NCBI GenBank assembly: GCA_016202395.1
Contig: JACQOV010000013.1
Span: 1 to 54,858, forward strand
Length of the DNA stretch: 54,858 nucleotides
Direction: 5' to 3'
DNA from: Deltaproteobacteria bacterium
Lineage (GTDB): Bacteria; JACQOV01
In this document: piece by piece, positions 38,601 through 47,592 of the stretch
Layout: every line of letters begins with the position of its first letter
Position numbering within the stretch: the first letter of the stretch is position 1
Notes under the pieces: model-generated
Seen by the model: the letters and a program-made list of their open reading frames with translations, nothing else
Database searches by the model: none
Told to the model about the DNA's origin: nothing
Translations under genes and position numbers: made by a program

Positions 38601-39816
38601 GAAGGAGATTGGATGAAAGTTCTACCCCCGCTGAACCATCAATAATTAAACCTCCTAAAATGAGTCCCAACACAGCGAATGGCTCTGCTTTAATAATGTA
38701 AGGATTCCCTTGTCCCAGTTCTTTGGGTTTACCATGTTCATATACTTTTGTAATTTTGGTCTCAAATTTGGGGTCGGCACACAAAAACTCGAAAGGCCCT
38801 TCACATGCAATCATCTTTTCTAACACTTTTGTTTGCGTACCGGTGGTGTAAGTCATTGCAAAAGCAATATCTTCATCATTAACACCATAAGATTCCAAAT
38901 AGGGGAGAACTTTTTCCAGCTTGTTCGTTTGCGTGGTGTGATTGACAAATTCCCATGGAGAGCGAATTGGCAAACCCAGGGCACTCCCTTCTGAAGGGAC
39001 CCCTGTGATGCCTCTTGTAAGAACGATGGCAAACGAGCATTGCTGATCCAAAGGATGAGTGGGTCTCAATAAAAGAGTATTGGTTTCCATTTCATAGTAG
39101 GTGATGTAATCCAGATCCCCGTCCTTATCAATGTCAAAATGATTTCCAGCCCACTCACATTTTCCGTTGAAGTTCCAGTCTTCATCGATGTAGTCACAGG
39201 TCCCGTTTTGATTGAGGTCATATTCCTGGATAAAGAGGCTATCGAGACTGCGATCTTGAAGATCGTTCAAGAAGAAATCCCTTCGATGCCCTAAAGAAGC
39301 GGTTTGAAGTTTTGTCGGGAAATAGCCTCGATGGTCCAATTCAGGTCGAGGATCATAAATAGCCACGGGCCATCGTGTCCCCGCCTTGTGTCGTTCACAA
39401 TCTTCAAGCTGTATCCAATAGACGGTGTCATAGTTCACGGTGGATAAATCGATGGCTCTATCGAAAGAAATGGGAACCGTGGAAAAGGTTCCAAGCCCAT
39501 CCATAAAATTGATTCGATGGCGGAGAGATTTTTCGAAATCAGCGACACCAGCCTCTTCCGAGATATTGAAACGCTTTCCTGTAGGTGTTGTAGAATCGTT
39601 TCGCAGAAGGAAATCACCATAGGGGACATTGGGAGCCTCCCCCTTTTCGACGATCGGTTCAAAGACAACTTGGGGGCCTTCTCCTGGAAGAGTTGGAGCC
39701 AGCCCTGTGGTGGACTCTTCCCCATCGTCATCGAGATTAAAGCAACCGCTCGAGTGGAGAGCCAGGATAAGAGAGAAAAACGTGATAAAACCGAATCGAG
39801 AATAGCTTTTGCTCAT
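35623..39816 (-). CDS. VolA/Pla-1-like extracellular lipase (paralogue 2)
   Basis: LHSSGCFNLDDDGEES N-terminus homologous to 27563-31345; GSSLG elbow; ATG 39816 preferred because 39846 is about 2 nt from the predicted transcription start. Confidence 0.75.
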   Translation of the reverse strand: MSKSYSRFGFITFFSLILALHSSGCFNLDDDGEESTTGLAPTLPGEGPQVVFEPIVEKGEAPNVPYGDFLLRNDSTTPTGKRFNISEEAGVADFEKSLRHRINFMDGLGTFSTVPISFDRAIDLSTVNYDTVYWIQLEDCERHKAGTRWPVAIYDPRPELDHRGYFPTKLQTASLGHRRDFFLNDLQDRSLDSLFIQEYDLNQNGTCDYIDEDWNFNGKCEWAGNHFDIDKDGDLDYITYYEMETNTLLLRPTHPLDQQCSFAIVLTRGITGVPSEGSALGLPIRSPWEFVNHTTQTNKLEKVLPYLESYGVNDEDIAFAMTYTTGTQTKVLEKMIACEGPFEFLCADPKFETKITKVYEHGKPKELGQGNPYIIKAEPFAVLGLILGGLIIDGSAGVELSSNLLRYTDYFVIFDVQAPYFLQDENLPEDHPENDPTKSAILIELDGTNYTTGKKVAPKVNTKKRVACVIPKPRPELGCEAPFPIIFHEHGYTSDFLELFGFAASYNKHCFAACTMNAAHHGPQEDFVQGGLVNVVGDLVGGELSDAALRSLFLDDMIRPEILALFEEFVEEEIIEKTFKETYSSNEKCNETFEKDCLEVSSEEKCQSLYKESCVDVINAQCQALWQKDCSEATAQELLSALADSEKYLAESLCNLIQPGGSVSKTDNSVSEIQQILNAIDLSAFAEKTLGVDVSKDCKAKVEKYLSKHGDNLDEILTKAVDLVINVIKTFFIWQATFYVPGVDRISDIPINTDASDILEKIAFSPLFYDILGTGEAVARAYGRDAEGNIDLESGYGKGTLKSGGDFWSADIGHTRSVVEQSVIDFNFVINTILSFSTSKFEPPYNGDFNEDGVVDIGGPFHCTGSSLGGILCQVAAPIIPHFTSTAPSSGFAGATDVGVRTFQGGVWQAVNGELWCSPCVSSIRGEGGEHQLMLSFSDVNDDVNVPLAQISADLAIKIPKGFATLENLRNGDRKTVRINSGGIWRVSVRTDLHDPLRLILSSNEGYADNEFVDLKNFDPNKNKFYEIEFKSPVRGWGFERNTPGFRRFYSIAQHVIDSRDGVNFGIHGFTGRVPIDHSVVDFEGNPFTVEARRFSTRTNDLGIYNLFSIGDSNVPCNTGWTYSRVMGAISHAQSQQDVQSGITECVVGSAFVNAEGKVCMEGTPGCEVTYNRFGQSCDPGEPCYDIIPVSSDPIAFPVSDESTNNPSPEGCSPVDPSSRAGEDASACTPSQYFVTAPDGNVVPVSGVPSVFRAPMEITPNDSGEPFQIVSRATLMSGIEGWHGVWPASPRNEDLDIPGFTVKMPNETDAVEVNPQENPNEPKTYYNWLYFDWGTYETNRIAWFFKTGNLIDDACMAVSKSDPETGLYTCDKYIDGFPPTAEINLGTTLKGILKLGN

Positions 39817-39857
39817 GTCATAAACCCCCATTCTGGTTTGGTGCACCTGTTATTTTT

Positions 39858-39873
39858 TGCAAGATCCGTGCCA
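39858..39873 (-). promoter_or_regulatory. Predicted sigma-54 promoter (-24/-12)
   Basis: Minus strand TGGCACG-GATC-TTGCA, full consensus; predicted leader about 30 nt to ATG 39816. Confidence 0.85.
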
Positions 39874-40113
39874 GCAGGCTACTTTTTGGGGTTTTCTGCT
39901 ATCCATTTGATTTTAAAATGGATTTTAGCACTACTCTGAAATCGCATCAAGTCAATCTGTTAAAAAAAGTTTACACCCTATCGGAAGAAAAACATCTAAC
40001 CTGTTGAAATTCAATATGAAAATGGTGTTAAATTATTTTATCCCCTCTTGTGGACAAACCTTCACAGTCACCCCTTTACATCCAAAAAACCTCATGCTAC
40101 TTGTTCAGGAACG

Positions 40114-41028
40114 ATGTTGTTGGGCGGGGTCTATCGAGTTGCCAAAGAAAGAGGGGGTTATCTCGTTTTAAGCGATTGGGAACTTTTGCGCGTTTCCGGC
40201 AAAGAACGGATTACTTTCCTCCACAACATGACGACGATTAACGTTCGGGATCTTCCCGATCACCACGCGACTTACGGCCTCACTCTTACGGATCGTGGGA
40301 AAATCCAGGCTGACTTTTGGCTCTATCGGGCCGATCCCTTTGTTTGGCTCCTTTTTCAGCCCACCTTAGGGACAAAGACCCAAGCTTTTTTAGAAAGATA
40401 CATCATCATGGAGGATGTTGTTATTGAGAATGTATCCGGAGAATGGGGCGCTTTTTTACTCATCGGATCTGTTGCGAAGGCGGTCCTGGAGTTAAAATCC
40501 GAAGTAGGGTGGGGATTTTCGGGACGAGGGATTGCATCGCAGAATTTTTATTTTATAACTCCTAAGAATTTGATAACACTTTTCCAGGAAAAGATTCTCG
40601 CGCTTGATATCCCTTTGCTTCCGGATCCTCTGTATGAAATCTTGAGGATAGAATCGGGCATCCCGCGTTATGGAATTGATTTTAATGAATCGAATATTCC
40701 ATGGGAGGCTCGACTGGATGAAGCGATTCATCATGGGAAGGGGTGTTACATCGGTCAAGAGATTGTGGAACGCGCTTTTTCTAGAGGTGAGATCAAGAAA
40801 GAGTTATTCCAATTTCGGATGAAAGGAGAGAGGTCGATCCCTTTGGGAACAAAACTTTTTATCGACGATCATGAAGCGGGGTTTGTGACTTCGAGCGCTG
40901 TTTTGCCGGATTCTCAAAATGTGGTAGGTCTTGCTTATATTCAGAAAAAACTGTTAGGAAAGGATAGAAAATTTCATCTCCAAGGGGGAGCGGAAGGTTT
41001 TTTAATCGAGATTTCGAAAGGAGATTGA
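40114..41028 (+). CDS. ygfZ: YgfZ/GcvT-like folate-binding protein
   Basis: KGCYIGQEIVERAFSRGEIKKELFQF (K-G-C-Y-x-G-Q-E signature); start uncertain. Confidence 0.88.
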   Translation: MLLGGVYRVAKERGGYLVLSDWELLRVSGKERITFLHNMTTINVRDLPDHHATYGLTLTDRGKIQADFWLYRADPFVWLLFQPTLGTKTQAFLERYIIMEDVVIENVSGEWGAFLLIGSVAKAVLELKSEVGWGFSGRGIASQNFYFITPKNLITLFQEKILALDIPLLPDPLYEILRIESGIPRYGIDFNESNIPWEARLDEAIHHGKGCYIGQEIVERAFSRGEIKKELFQFRMKGERSIPLGTKLFIDDHEAGFVTSSAVLPDSQNVVGLAYIQKKLLGKDRKFHLQGGAEGFLIEISKGD

Positions 41029-41030
41029 TC

Positions 41031-41750
41031 ATGTCTTTACTCCAAGGAAAAATCGCATGGGTGACAGGAGCAGGGCGCGGGATTGGAAAAGCAATTGCGT
41101 TGCGTTTGGCTCGGGCTGGGTCTGATCTCGCGATCTGTTCTAGAACTGTGAGTGAACTTCACGAAGTCGCTCAAGAGATTGAAAAAATGGGGCGCAAGGT
41201 TTTTTACCAATCGGTCGACGTTGCGCAGTCTCAGGCCTTGATTCAGTTCCATGAATCCGCGGTCCAAGCGTTAGGCCCAATCGATATTTTAGTCAACAAC
41301 GCCGGAGGAGGGGGATTTGGCTTTATTGCCCAAACCGAGATTCAGGAGTGGGATCAAGCGATAGCTACCAATCTTCGAGCCACCATGATTGGCTCCAAAC
41401 TGGTTTTGGCTTCCATGATTGAGAGGAATGGCGGAGCGATTATTAACATGAGCTCCGTTCTTGGCAAGATGGGGGCTAAAGGGGCTGGAGCTTACTCTGC
41501 TGCCAAATTCGGGGTGATCGGTTTTAGTCAATGTCTCTTTGAGGAAGTGCGAGAGTTTAACATTAAAGTTTGTGTGATTTGCCCCGGTTACGTTGATACC
41601 CCGTTAATCCCCGATTTCTTAGGTTTAGCTCGTGAAAAGATGATCGATCCCGAGGAGATTGCAGCGGTGGTGGAAAGTCTCGTTTCGGACTTCACGCGGG
41701 GCTGTCCCGTCGAGGTCGTCATTCGTCCTCAGCTCTCTCCCGGGGCATAG
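41031..41750 (+). CDS. SDR-family oxidoreductase
   Basis: TGAGRGIG nucleotide-binding motif, NNAG, YSAAK catalytic motif. Confidence 0.9.
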   Translation: MSLLQGKIAWVTGAGRGIGKAIALRLARAGSDLAICSRTVSELHEVAQEIEKMGRKVFYQSVDVAQSQALIQFHESAVQALGPIDILVNNAGGGGFGFIAQTEIQEWDQAIATNLRATMIGSKLVLASMIERNGGAIINMSSVLGKMGAKGAGAYSAAKFGVIGFSQCLFEEVREFNIKVCVICPGYVDTPLIPDFLGLAREKMIDPEEIAAVVESLVSDFTRGCPVEVVIRPQLSPGA

Positions 41751-41817
41751 AACCTTCGCTTGACAAGCGGTTTCAGAAACGATTAACCTAAAACGTTAAT
41801 AGGAACAGGGCAACCTT

Positions 41818-42372
41818 TTGATTCTACGACTAGAAAATATCCCTGAGCAGGGGCTGGATCTTCGATACGAAGAGGGAAAAGAGTGGTTTGATGAGCATCT
41901 CAAGGAGGTCGCAGGGTCCGACTACGTTTATAGAGCCGCCATTCTCATTCATTTATTGGCGCACCGGTCCGTTGAAAAAGAAATTTTTTTGACGGGGTCG
42001 ATCACCACAGAGATCGAGATGCTTTGCTCTCGTTGTCTGGAACGATTTTGTGTTCCCGTTGTTTCGGAGGTTCATTATGCTTACCTCCCTGAATCGGAGA
42101 AGAAACTGGATGCAGAATGGGATCCCAAAGATTTGGAAGGACCCGATATGGGATATTACAATGGGGAGTCGGTGGAACTTTCTCCTCTGGTTGCAGAGCA
42201 GCTTTTGCTGGATATTCCAAGGTTTCCGATCTGTCGAGAGGACTGTCGGGGGTTGTGTCCCCAGTGTGGAACGAATTTGAACGAGAAGGCTTGTCATTGT
42301 GCGTTGAGTGCGCCGACGCCGGTAGAAGGGCCTTTTTCAACCCTCAAAGGTTTTAAGCCGAAGAAAGGATAA
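41818..42372 (+). CDS. DUF177 (YceD-like) protein
   Basis: CSRCLERF...DLLLDIPRFPICREDCRGLCPQCGTNLN and position upstream of rpmF; TTG start. Confidence 0.85.
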   Translation: MILRLENIPEQGLDLRYEEGKEWFDEHLKEVAGSDYVYRAAILIHLLAHRSVEKEIFLTGSITTEIEMLCSRCLERFCVPVVSEVHYAYLPESEKKLDAEWDPKDLEGPDMGYYNGESVELSPLVAEQLLLDIPRFPICREDCRGLCPQCGTNLNEKACHCALSAPTPVEGPFSTLKGFKPKKG

Positions 42373-42377
42373 TCACT

Positions 42378-42557
42378 ATGCCGAATCCAAAAAGGAAACA
42401 TTCTCGATCTCGTCGTGATAAACGGAGAGCCAATTACCGGCTTTCTAAACCCACATTGGTTGCTTGCTCTCAGTGCAAGACGCTGAAGCCACCCCATATT
42501 GTTTGTCCGGAGTGTGGGACTTATGGCGGCGAATCGGTTCTCAAGATTGAAGAGTAA
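42378..42557 (+). CDS. rpmF: 50S ribosomal protein L32
   Basis: MPNPKRKHSRSRRDKRRANYRLSKPTLVACSQCKTLKPPHIVCPECGTYGGESVLKIEE; 59 aa, absent from the supplied ORF list. Confidence 0.95.
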   Translation: MPNPKRKHSRSRRDKRRANYRLSKPTLVACSQCKTLKPPHIVCPECGTYGGESVLKIEE

Positions 42558-42558
42558 T

Positions 42559-42750
42559 GCAAACGCAATAAATGCCGTTATACTTCGTTGCCCTCCCCTT
42601 CGACAGCCAACCGTTCGTCCTGAGCGGAGTCGAAGGAAAACGGTTGGCATGCTCAGGACAGGCTTCGGCGCTCGTTGAGGCGTACTAACCCAGTACGCCT
42701 CACTCGGCCTCAGTCGGGCGTCTCGTCTAACGGGCATTTCTTGCGTTTGC
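42559..42750. mobile_element. MITE-like palindromic element with a nested REP-like insertion
   Basis: Terminal IRs gcaaacgcaataaatgccgtta / taacgggcatttcttgcgtttgc; internal gaggcgtact-aaccc-agtacgcctc; inner 82 bp (42591-42672) flanked by cgttg direct repeats. Confidence 0.65.
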
Positions 42751-42770
42751 GGGAAAGGACAGCAATTACT

Positions 42771-43670
42771 TTGCCGACGGCATTTTTGTTTCCCGGACAG
42801 GGATCTCAGAAAGTGGAGATGGGGAAATGGCTTTGCAAAACCTATCCTCAGGCTCGATCGCTTTTTGAGGAGGCCAGCGATACCTTGGGGAAAGACCTTT
42901 ATCGACTTTGTGTCGAGGGGCCTGCCTCGGAGTTGGATCTTACGGAGAATGCTCAGCCGGCGATTCTCACGGTCAGTGTCGCGGCCCATGCCATTTACTC
43001 CTTGCAGTTCGGGAAACTTCCCGATTTTGTTTTGGGTCATAGTTTGGGGGAGTATTCGGCCCTAGTGGTTGCGGGGGTTCTTCGCTTTCGGGATGCTGTG
43101 AAGGCGGTATCGTTGCGAGGAAGATGGATGCAAGAAGCCGTCCCTCCGGGAGAGGGCTCGATGGTGGCGGTGATGGGGTTGCCTGAGATGGAGGTGCGTG
43201 AGATCTGTTTAGCCGTGAACTCGGGGAGAATCGTGGTAGTAGCCAACGTGAATGGAGAGAATCAAATGGTCCTTTCTGGACATCGAGATGCGGTAGAGGA
43301 GGTAGCCTCTCAAGTCCAAGGGAGGGGGGCTCGCACCCGTTCTCTTCCTGTTAGCGCCCCTTTTCATTCCCCTTTGATGAGGCCGGCGGAGACCCAACTT
43401 CGAAAACATCTGGAGGATTTGCGATGGGGTTCGGCGCAAGTTCGTTGGGTTTCCAATGTCGATGCTCAGGTTTATCAAGAACCTCAGCTCATCCGAGAGA
43501 AGCTGATCGAACAGGTTTGTGCTCCAGTGCGATTTAAAGATTGTGTGGGGGTTGTTGCGAAGGCCGGTGTAGAACAATTTGTCGAGTTAGGAGCAGGGCG
43601 AGTCCTTTCAGGGCTCGTTCGTCGGATTGTTTCGGGAGCTCAAATAGAACAGTTTGGAGATGGGGAGTAA
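42771..43670 (+). CDS. fabD: Malonyl CoA-acyl carrier protein transacylase
   Basis: FLFPGQGSQ, GHSLGEYSAL; TTG start preferred because the listed 5' extension is encoded by the MITE-like element. Confidence 0.93.
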   Translation: MPTAFLFPGQGSQKVEMGKWLCKTYPQARSLFEEASDTLGKDLYRLCVEGPASELDLTENAQPAILTVSVAAHAIYSLQFGKLPDFVLGHSLGEYSALVVAGVLRFRDAVKAVSLRGRWMQEAVPPGEGSMVAVMGLPEMEVREICLAVNSGRIVVVANVNGENQMVLSGHRDAVEEVASQVQGRGARTRSLPVSAPFHSPLMRPAETQLRKHLEDLRWGSAQVRWVSNVDAQVYQEPQLIREKLIEQVCAPVRFKDCVGVVAKAGVEQFVELGAGRVLSGLVRRIVSGAQIEQFGDGE

Positions 43671-43675
43671 GCGGA

Positions 43676-44422
43676 ATGGAACAAGATTTTATAGGCAAGA
43701 TTATTGTCGTTACGGGGGGAACGCGCGGCATTGGGGCGGCTATTTCAAAGGAACTGATTCAAAGAGGGGCCATCGTTGTTGCCATTTATGCCCAGAATGA
43801 TGCTGCTGCCAGGCGTTTCTTGGAGGGGGCGTTGGATCGATCGCGGGTGCGAACGATTAAAGCGGATGTGACCGATGTGGCCGCGATTCAGTCGGCATTC
43901 GATCAGATTCTTAAGGAATTTGAAAAGATCGATGGATTGGTGAATAATGCGGGGATCGTTCGAGATGGATTAATTATTCGAATGAAAGAGGAGGATTGGG
44001 ACTCCGTCCTCAATGTGAATCTCACTGGAGCATTTCGGTGCACTCGGCTTGCCGCCCGGGCTATGATGCGGCAACGAGCCGGGGCCATTGTTAATATCTG
44101 TTCTGTGGTTGCAGAGCTTGGGAATATCGGTCAAGCCAATTACGTGACTTCTAAAGCGGGGTTGGTCGGATTGACCAAGGCCTCCGCGCGAGAGTTAGCT
44201 CCTCGCGGAGTGATTGTTAATGCGGTCGCTCCGGGATGGATTGAAACGGAGATGACGCAAAAGATTCCTCAAGAGGTTCGCGATCATTGGTTAAAATTGA
44301 TTCCACTTCAACGTTTGGGGAAACCGGAAGAGGTTTCCGCTTTGGTTTGCTTTTTGTTATCGGATCGAGCTAAGTATATTACGGGGCAGTTGTTCCATAT
44401 GGGTGGCGGTTTATACATGTAA
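43676..44422 (+). CDS. fabG: 3-oxoacyl-ACP reductase
   Basis: TGGTRGIG, NNAGIVRDGLIIRMKEEDW, YVTSKAG; start moved from 43541 to ATG 43676. Confidence 0.93.
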   Translation: MEQDFIGKIIVVTGGTRGIGAAISKELIQRGAIVVAIYAQNDAAARRFLEGALDRSRVRTIKADVTDVAAIQSAFDQILKEFEKIDGLVNNAGIVRDGLIIRMKEEDWDSVLNVNLTGAFRCTRLAARAMMRQRAGAIVNICSVVAELGNIGQANYVTSKAGLVGLTKASARELAPRGVIVNAVAPGWIETEMTQKIPQEVRDHWLKLIPLQRLGKPEEVSALVCFLLSDRAKYITGQLFHMGGGLYM

Positions 44423-44443
44423 TTTTAATGAAGGAGGGTCATC

Positions 44444-44680
44444 ATGGCGACTTCAGTGGAAGATCGTGTTCGAAAAATTGTCGCAAAACAACTGGGACTT
44501 CAGGAGGATGAAATCACCCTGGACAAGGCATTCATCGATGATCTTGGGGCAGATTCCCTGGATATCGTGGAGTTGGTGATGGCGATGGAAGAGGAATTTG
44601 GAATCGAGATTCCAGATGAAGAAGCTGAAAAGATTCAAACGGTTAAAGACGTCGTCGATTATATTACTGAAAATTCATAA
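44444..44680 (+). CDS. acpP: Acyl carrier protein
   Basis: [32 protein letters not shown]. Confidence 0.97.
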   Translation: MATSVEDRVRKIVAKQLGLQEDEITLDKAFIDDLGADSLDIVELVMAMEEEFGIEIPDEEAEKIQTVKDVVDYITENS

Positions 44681-44697
44681 GAGAACAGAAAGTTTAT

Positions 44698-45933
44698 ATG
44701 CTGGAATTGGAGAGAATCGATCCTGAGATAGCGGAGGTCATCCGTCGCGAGACGGAGCGGCAGTTGAGCCGCCTGGAGCTCATCGCTTCCGAGAACTTTG
44801 TCAGTCCCGCTGTGTTGGAAGCTATGGGCACGGTTCTCACCAATAAATACGCTGAAGGGTTGCCAGGCAAGCGGTACTATGGAGGATGCGAGTTTGTCGA
44901 TCAGGCGGAGAACTTAGCGATTGATCGGGCCAAGAGGCTCTTTGGAGCCGATTTCGTGAATGTGCAGCCCCACTCCGGTTCTCAGGCCAATATGGCGGTT
45001 TACTTTGCCGCGCTCAAGCCCGGTGAGACTGTCTTAGGGATGAATCTTACTCATGGCGGCCATCTCACTCATGGCAGCCCCGTCAATTTTTCAGGGTTTC
45101 TTTTCAATGTTGTTTCCTATGGAGTTCGGAAAGAGGATGGAAGGATCGATTTCGATCAGGTGCGGGGGTTGGCCCGCGAGCATCGCCCTAAACTGATTGT
45201 TGTGGGGGCAAGCGCTTATCCTCGAATCATCGATTTTAAATCTTTTCGTGATATTGCGGACGAGGTGGAAGCGAAGGTGATGGTGGACATCGCCCATATT
45301 GCCGGTTTGGTAGCCACAGGGCTTCATCCGAGTCCCATCCCCCATGCCGAGTTTGTAACGACCACCACCCACAAAACCCTTCGAGGACCCCGAGGAGGGA
45401 TGGTCATGGGGAAAGCCGACTTTGAGAAGGCTCTCAATAGCAAGATTTTCCCTGGAATTCAGGGGGGGCCTCTCATGCATATCATTGCCGCCAAGGCGGT
45501 CGCTTTTAAGGAGGCTTTGTCCCCGCAATTTAAGGACTATCAGAATCAGATTGTAAAGAATGCTAAAAAACTGGCTGAGGTTCTTCTGGAACAAGGATAT
45601 CAACTGGTGTCTGGAGGGACCGACAATCATCTTCTCTTGGTGGATCTTCGCAACAAAGGGCTTACAGGTAAAGAGGCTGAAGAGGCTCTGGATAAGGCGG
45701 GGATCACTGTCAACAAAAACACCGTCCCTTTTGAGACCCAAAAACCGTTTATTACGAGTGGAATCCGGATCGGAACCCCCGCGGTGACCACGCGCGGAAT
45801 GAAAGAGGCCGAGATGGAGAGAATCGGTCGGATGATCGACGACGTATTGAGCCATCCCGCTGATTTTGATATGCTATCCTCGGTTTCGAAGAAGGTCCGG
45901 GAGCTTTGCGAAGGGTTCCCATTATTTCGCTAG
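44698..45933 (+). CDS. glyA: Serine hydroxymethyltransferase
   Basis: Full-length [21 protein letters not shown]-lysine motif. Confidence 0.97.
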   Translation: MLELERIDPEIAEVIRRETERQLSRLELIASENFVSPAVLEAMGTVLTNKYAEGLPGKRYYGGCEFVDQAENLAIDRAKRLFGADFVNVQPHSGSQANMAVYFAALKPGETVLGMNLTHGGHLTHGSPVNFSGFLFNVVSYGVRKEDGRIDFDQVRGLAREHRPKLIVVGASAYPRIIDFKSFRDIADEVEAKVMVDIAHIAGLVATGLHPSPIPHAEFVTTTTHKTLRGPRGGMVMGKADFEKALNSKIFPGIQGGPLMHIIAAKAVAFKEALSPQFKDYQNQIVKNAKKLAEVLLEQGYQLVSGGTDNHLLLVDLRNKGLTGKEAEEALDKAGITVNKNTVPFETQKPFITSGIRIGTPAVTTRGMKEAEMERIGRMIDDVLSHPADFDMLSSVSKKVRELCEGFPLFR

Positions 45934-45951
45934 CTAGAGGGAGGGAGTTTT

Positions 45952-46488
45952 ATGAAATGTCCTTTTTGTTCTCATCCGGAAAGCTCCGTGATCGATTCTC
46001 GAACGAGTAAGGACAATCTTTCAATCCGACGTCGCCGAGTGTGCGATGAATGTGGCAATCGTTTTACCACCTATGAACGCGTGGAAGAGGCGGTTCCCCT
46101 CGTTGCTAAAAAAGATGGCCGACTCGAGGCTTTTGATCGCAGCAAGATCTTGAATGGAGTCATTAAAGCGTGCGAGAAGAGGCCGGTCACTTTAAATCAG
46201 ATCGAGAAATTAGTGGAACGGGTGGAGCATCGCGTTCAAGATTCAGGGGACAAAGAGATCAAAAGCTCTCAGATCGGCCAAGAGATCATGAAAGAATTGC
46301 ACGAACTAGATCAGGTCGCCTATGTGAGATTTGCATCCGTTTACCGGCAATTTAAAGATATCAATGAATTTATGGATGAGTTAAAGGATCTCATTGAGAA
46401 GGATAAGCAGAAACGCGTTAAGCAGCAACAAGAATTTCGTGGAGTTCTGTCCTCTGAAAAAATGGGAGGACAGGGTCGATTGTTTTGA
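45952..46488 (+). CDS. nrdR: Transcriptional repressor NrdR
   Basis: [43 protein letters not shown]. Confidence 0.97.
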   Translation: MKCPFCSHPESSVIDSRTSKDNLSIRRRRVCDECGNRFTTYERVEEAVPLVAKKDGRLEAFDRSKILNGVIKACEKRPVTLNQIEKLVERVEHRVQDSGDKEIKSSQIGQEIMKELHELDQVAYVRFASVYRQFKDINEFMDELKDLIEKDKQKRVKQQQEFRGVLSSEKMGGQGRLF

Positions 46489-47588
46489 AAGCTCAAGATG
46501 AATTTTTCATCGAAAGGACGTTGCAATTAGCTCGAAAGGGGATTGGTTGGGCCTCTCCGAATCCCCAGGTGGGGGCTGTGGTCGTCCATGAAGGCAAGGT
46601 TTTAGCGGAAGGTTACCACCGTCGGGTGGGGGTTCCCCATGCCGAGGTGGAGGCTTTGAAGAGGTTGTCAGGGAAGTTGCCGTCAGGGGCGATCCTCTAC
46701 GTCAATTTGGAGCCTTGCGATCATCATGGCAGAACCCCTCCTTGTACGGATCTCTTATTGAAGTCAGGGCTCCAGAGGGTGGTGGTGGGCATGATCGATC
46801 CAAATCCTCGGGTGCGAGGACGGGGTGTTCGTCGCTTGAGAGAGGCGGGGGTGGATGTTACGGTTGGTGTTTTGCGAGAGAAATGCTACCGTCTCAATGA
46901 GTCTTACGCGAAGTGGATTCGGAGAGGGATCCCCTTCGTCACGTTAAAGATGGCGGCCAGTTTGGATGGAGGGATTGCCGCGGCTGATGGTTCTTCTCGT
47001 TGGGTTACCGGTCCGTTGGCTCGCCAGAAAGTTCATCGGCTACGAAGTGAGGTGGATGCGGTTTTAGTGGGGGTTGGCACGGTTTTGAAGGATGATCCCT
47101 ATTTGACGACGCGGCCCCTGCGGAGCGCTCATCAGCCGGTTCGAGTTATTTTGGATACTCACCTTCGAATCCCTGAGCGTTCTCGGTTGGTTCGGGGAGC
47201 CTCTCAAGTTCCGGTTTGGGTGGTCTGTGGCGTGAAGATCGTGACATCGAAGGTCCAGAGATTGAAGGATCGAGGGGTTCGCATCATTCCTGTGATCTCC
47301 AAGCAGGGAGAGGTTTTGTGGCGGCCTTTGTTGAAGCGATTAGGGGCGGAAGGGATCACGAATCTGTTAGTGGAAGGGGGAGGGGAGGTTGCCTCGAGCG
47401 CTCTGGGCGCAGGGGTGGTGGATAAGCTTCTGTACTTTGTGGCGCCCAAACTTTTTGGGGGAAAAGGGACGCTCTCTTCTTTTCCAAAGTGGGGAGTACG
47501 CAACATCCGGCAAGCTTTAGAACTTGAAGAGATTTGTGTGGAGAAAATTGGCGAGGATTATTTGTTCGAAGGATATTTAAAGAGGTAA
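46485..47588 (+). CDS. ribD: Bifunctional riboflavin deaminase/reductase
   Basis: [23 protein letters not shown]-terminal reductase domain; TTG start. Confidence 0.95.
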   Translation: MKAQDEFFIERTLQLARKGIGWASPNPQVGAVVVHEGKVLAEGYHRRVGVPHAEVEALKRLSGKLPSGAILYVNLEPCDHHGRTPPCTDLLLKSGLQRVVVGMIDPNPRVRGRGVRRLREAGVDVTVGVLREKCYRLNESYAKWIRRGIPFVTLKMAASLDGGIAAADGSSRWVTGPLARQKVHRLRSEVDAVLVGVGTVLKDDPYLTTRPLRSAHQPVRVILDTHLRIPERSRLVRGASQVPVWVVCGVKIVTSKVQRLKDRGVRIIPVISKQGEVLWRPLLKRLGAEGITNLLVEGGGEVASSALGAGVVDKLLYFVAPKLFGGKGTLSSFPKWGVRNIRQALELEEICVEKIGEDYLFEGYLKR

Positions 47589-47592
47589 TGGG

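Noticed and set aside
46400-46500. FMN riboswitch upstream of ribD
   Set aside because: ribD overlaps nrdR; no leader space and no RFN-element sequence seen.
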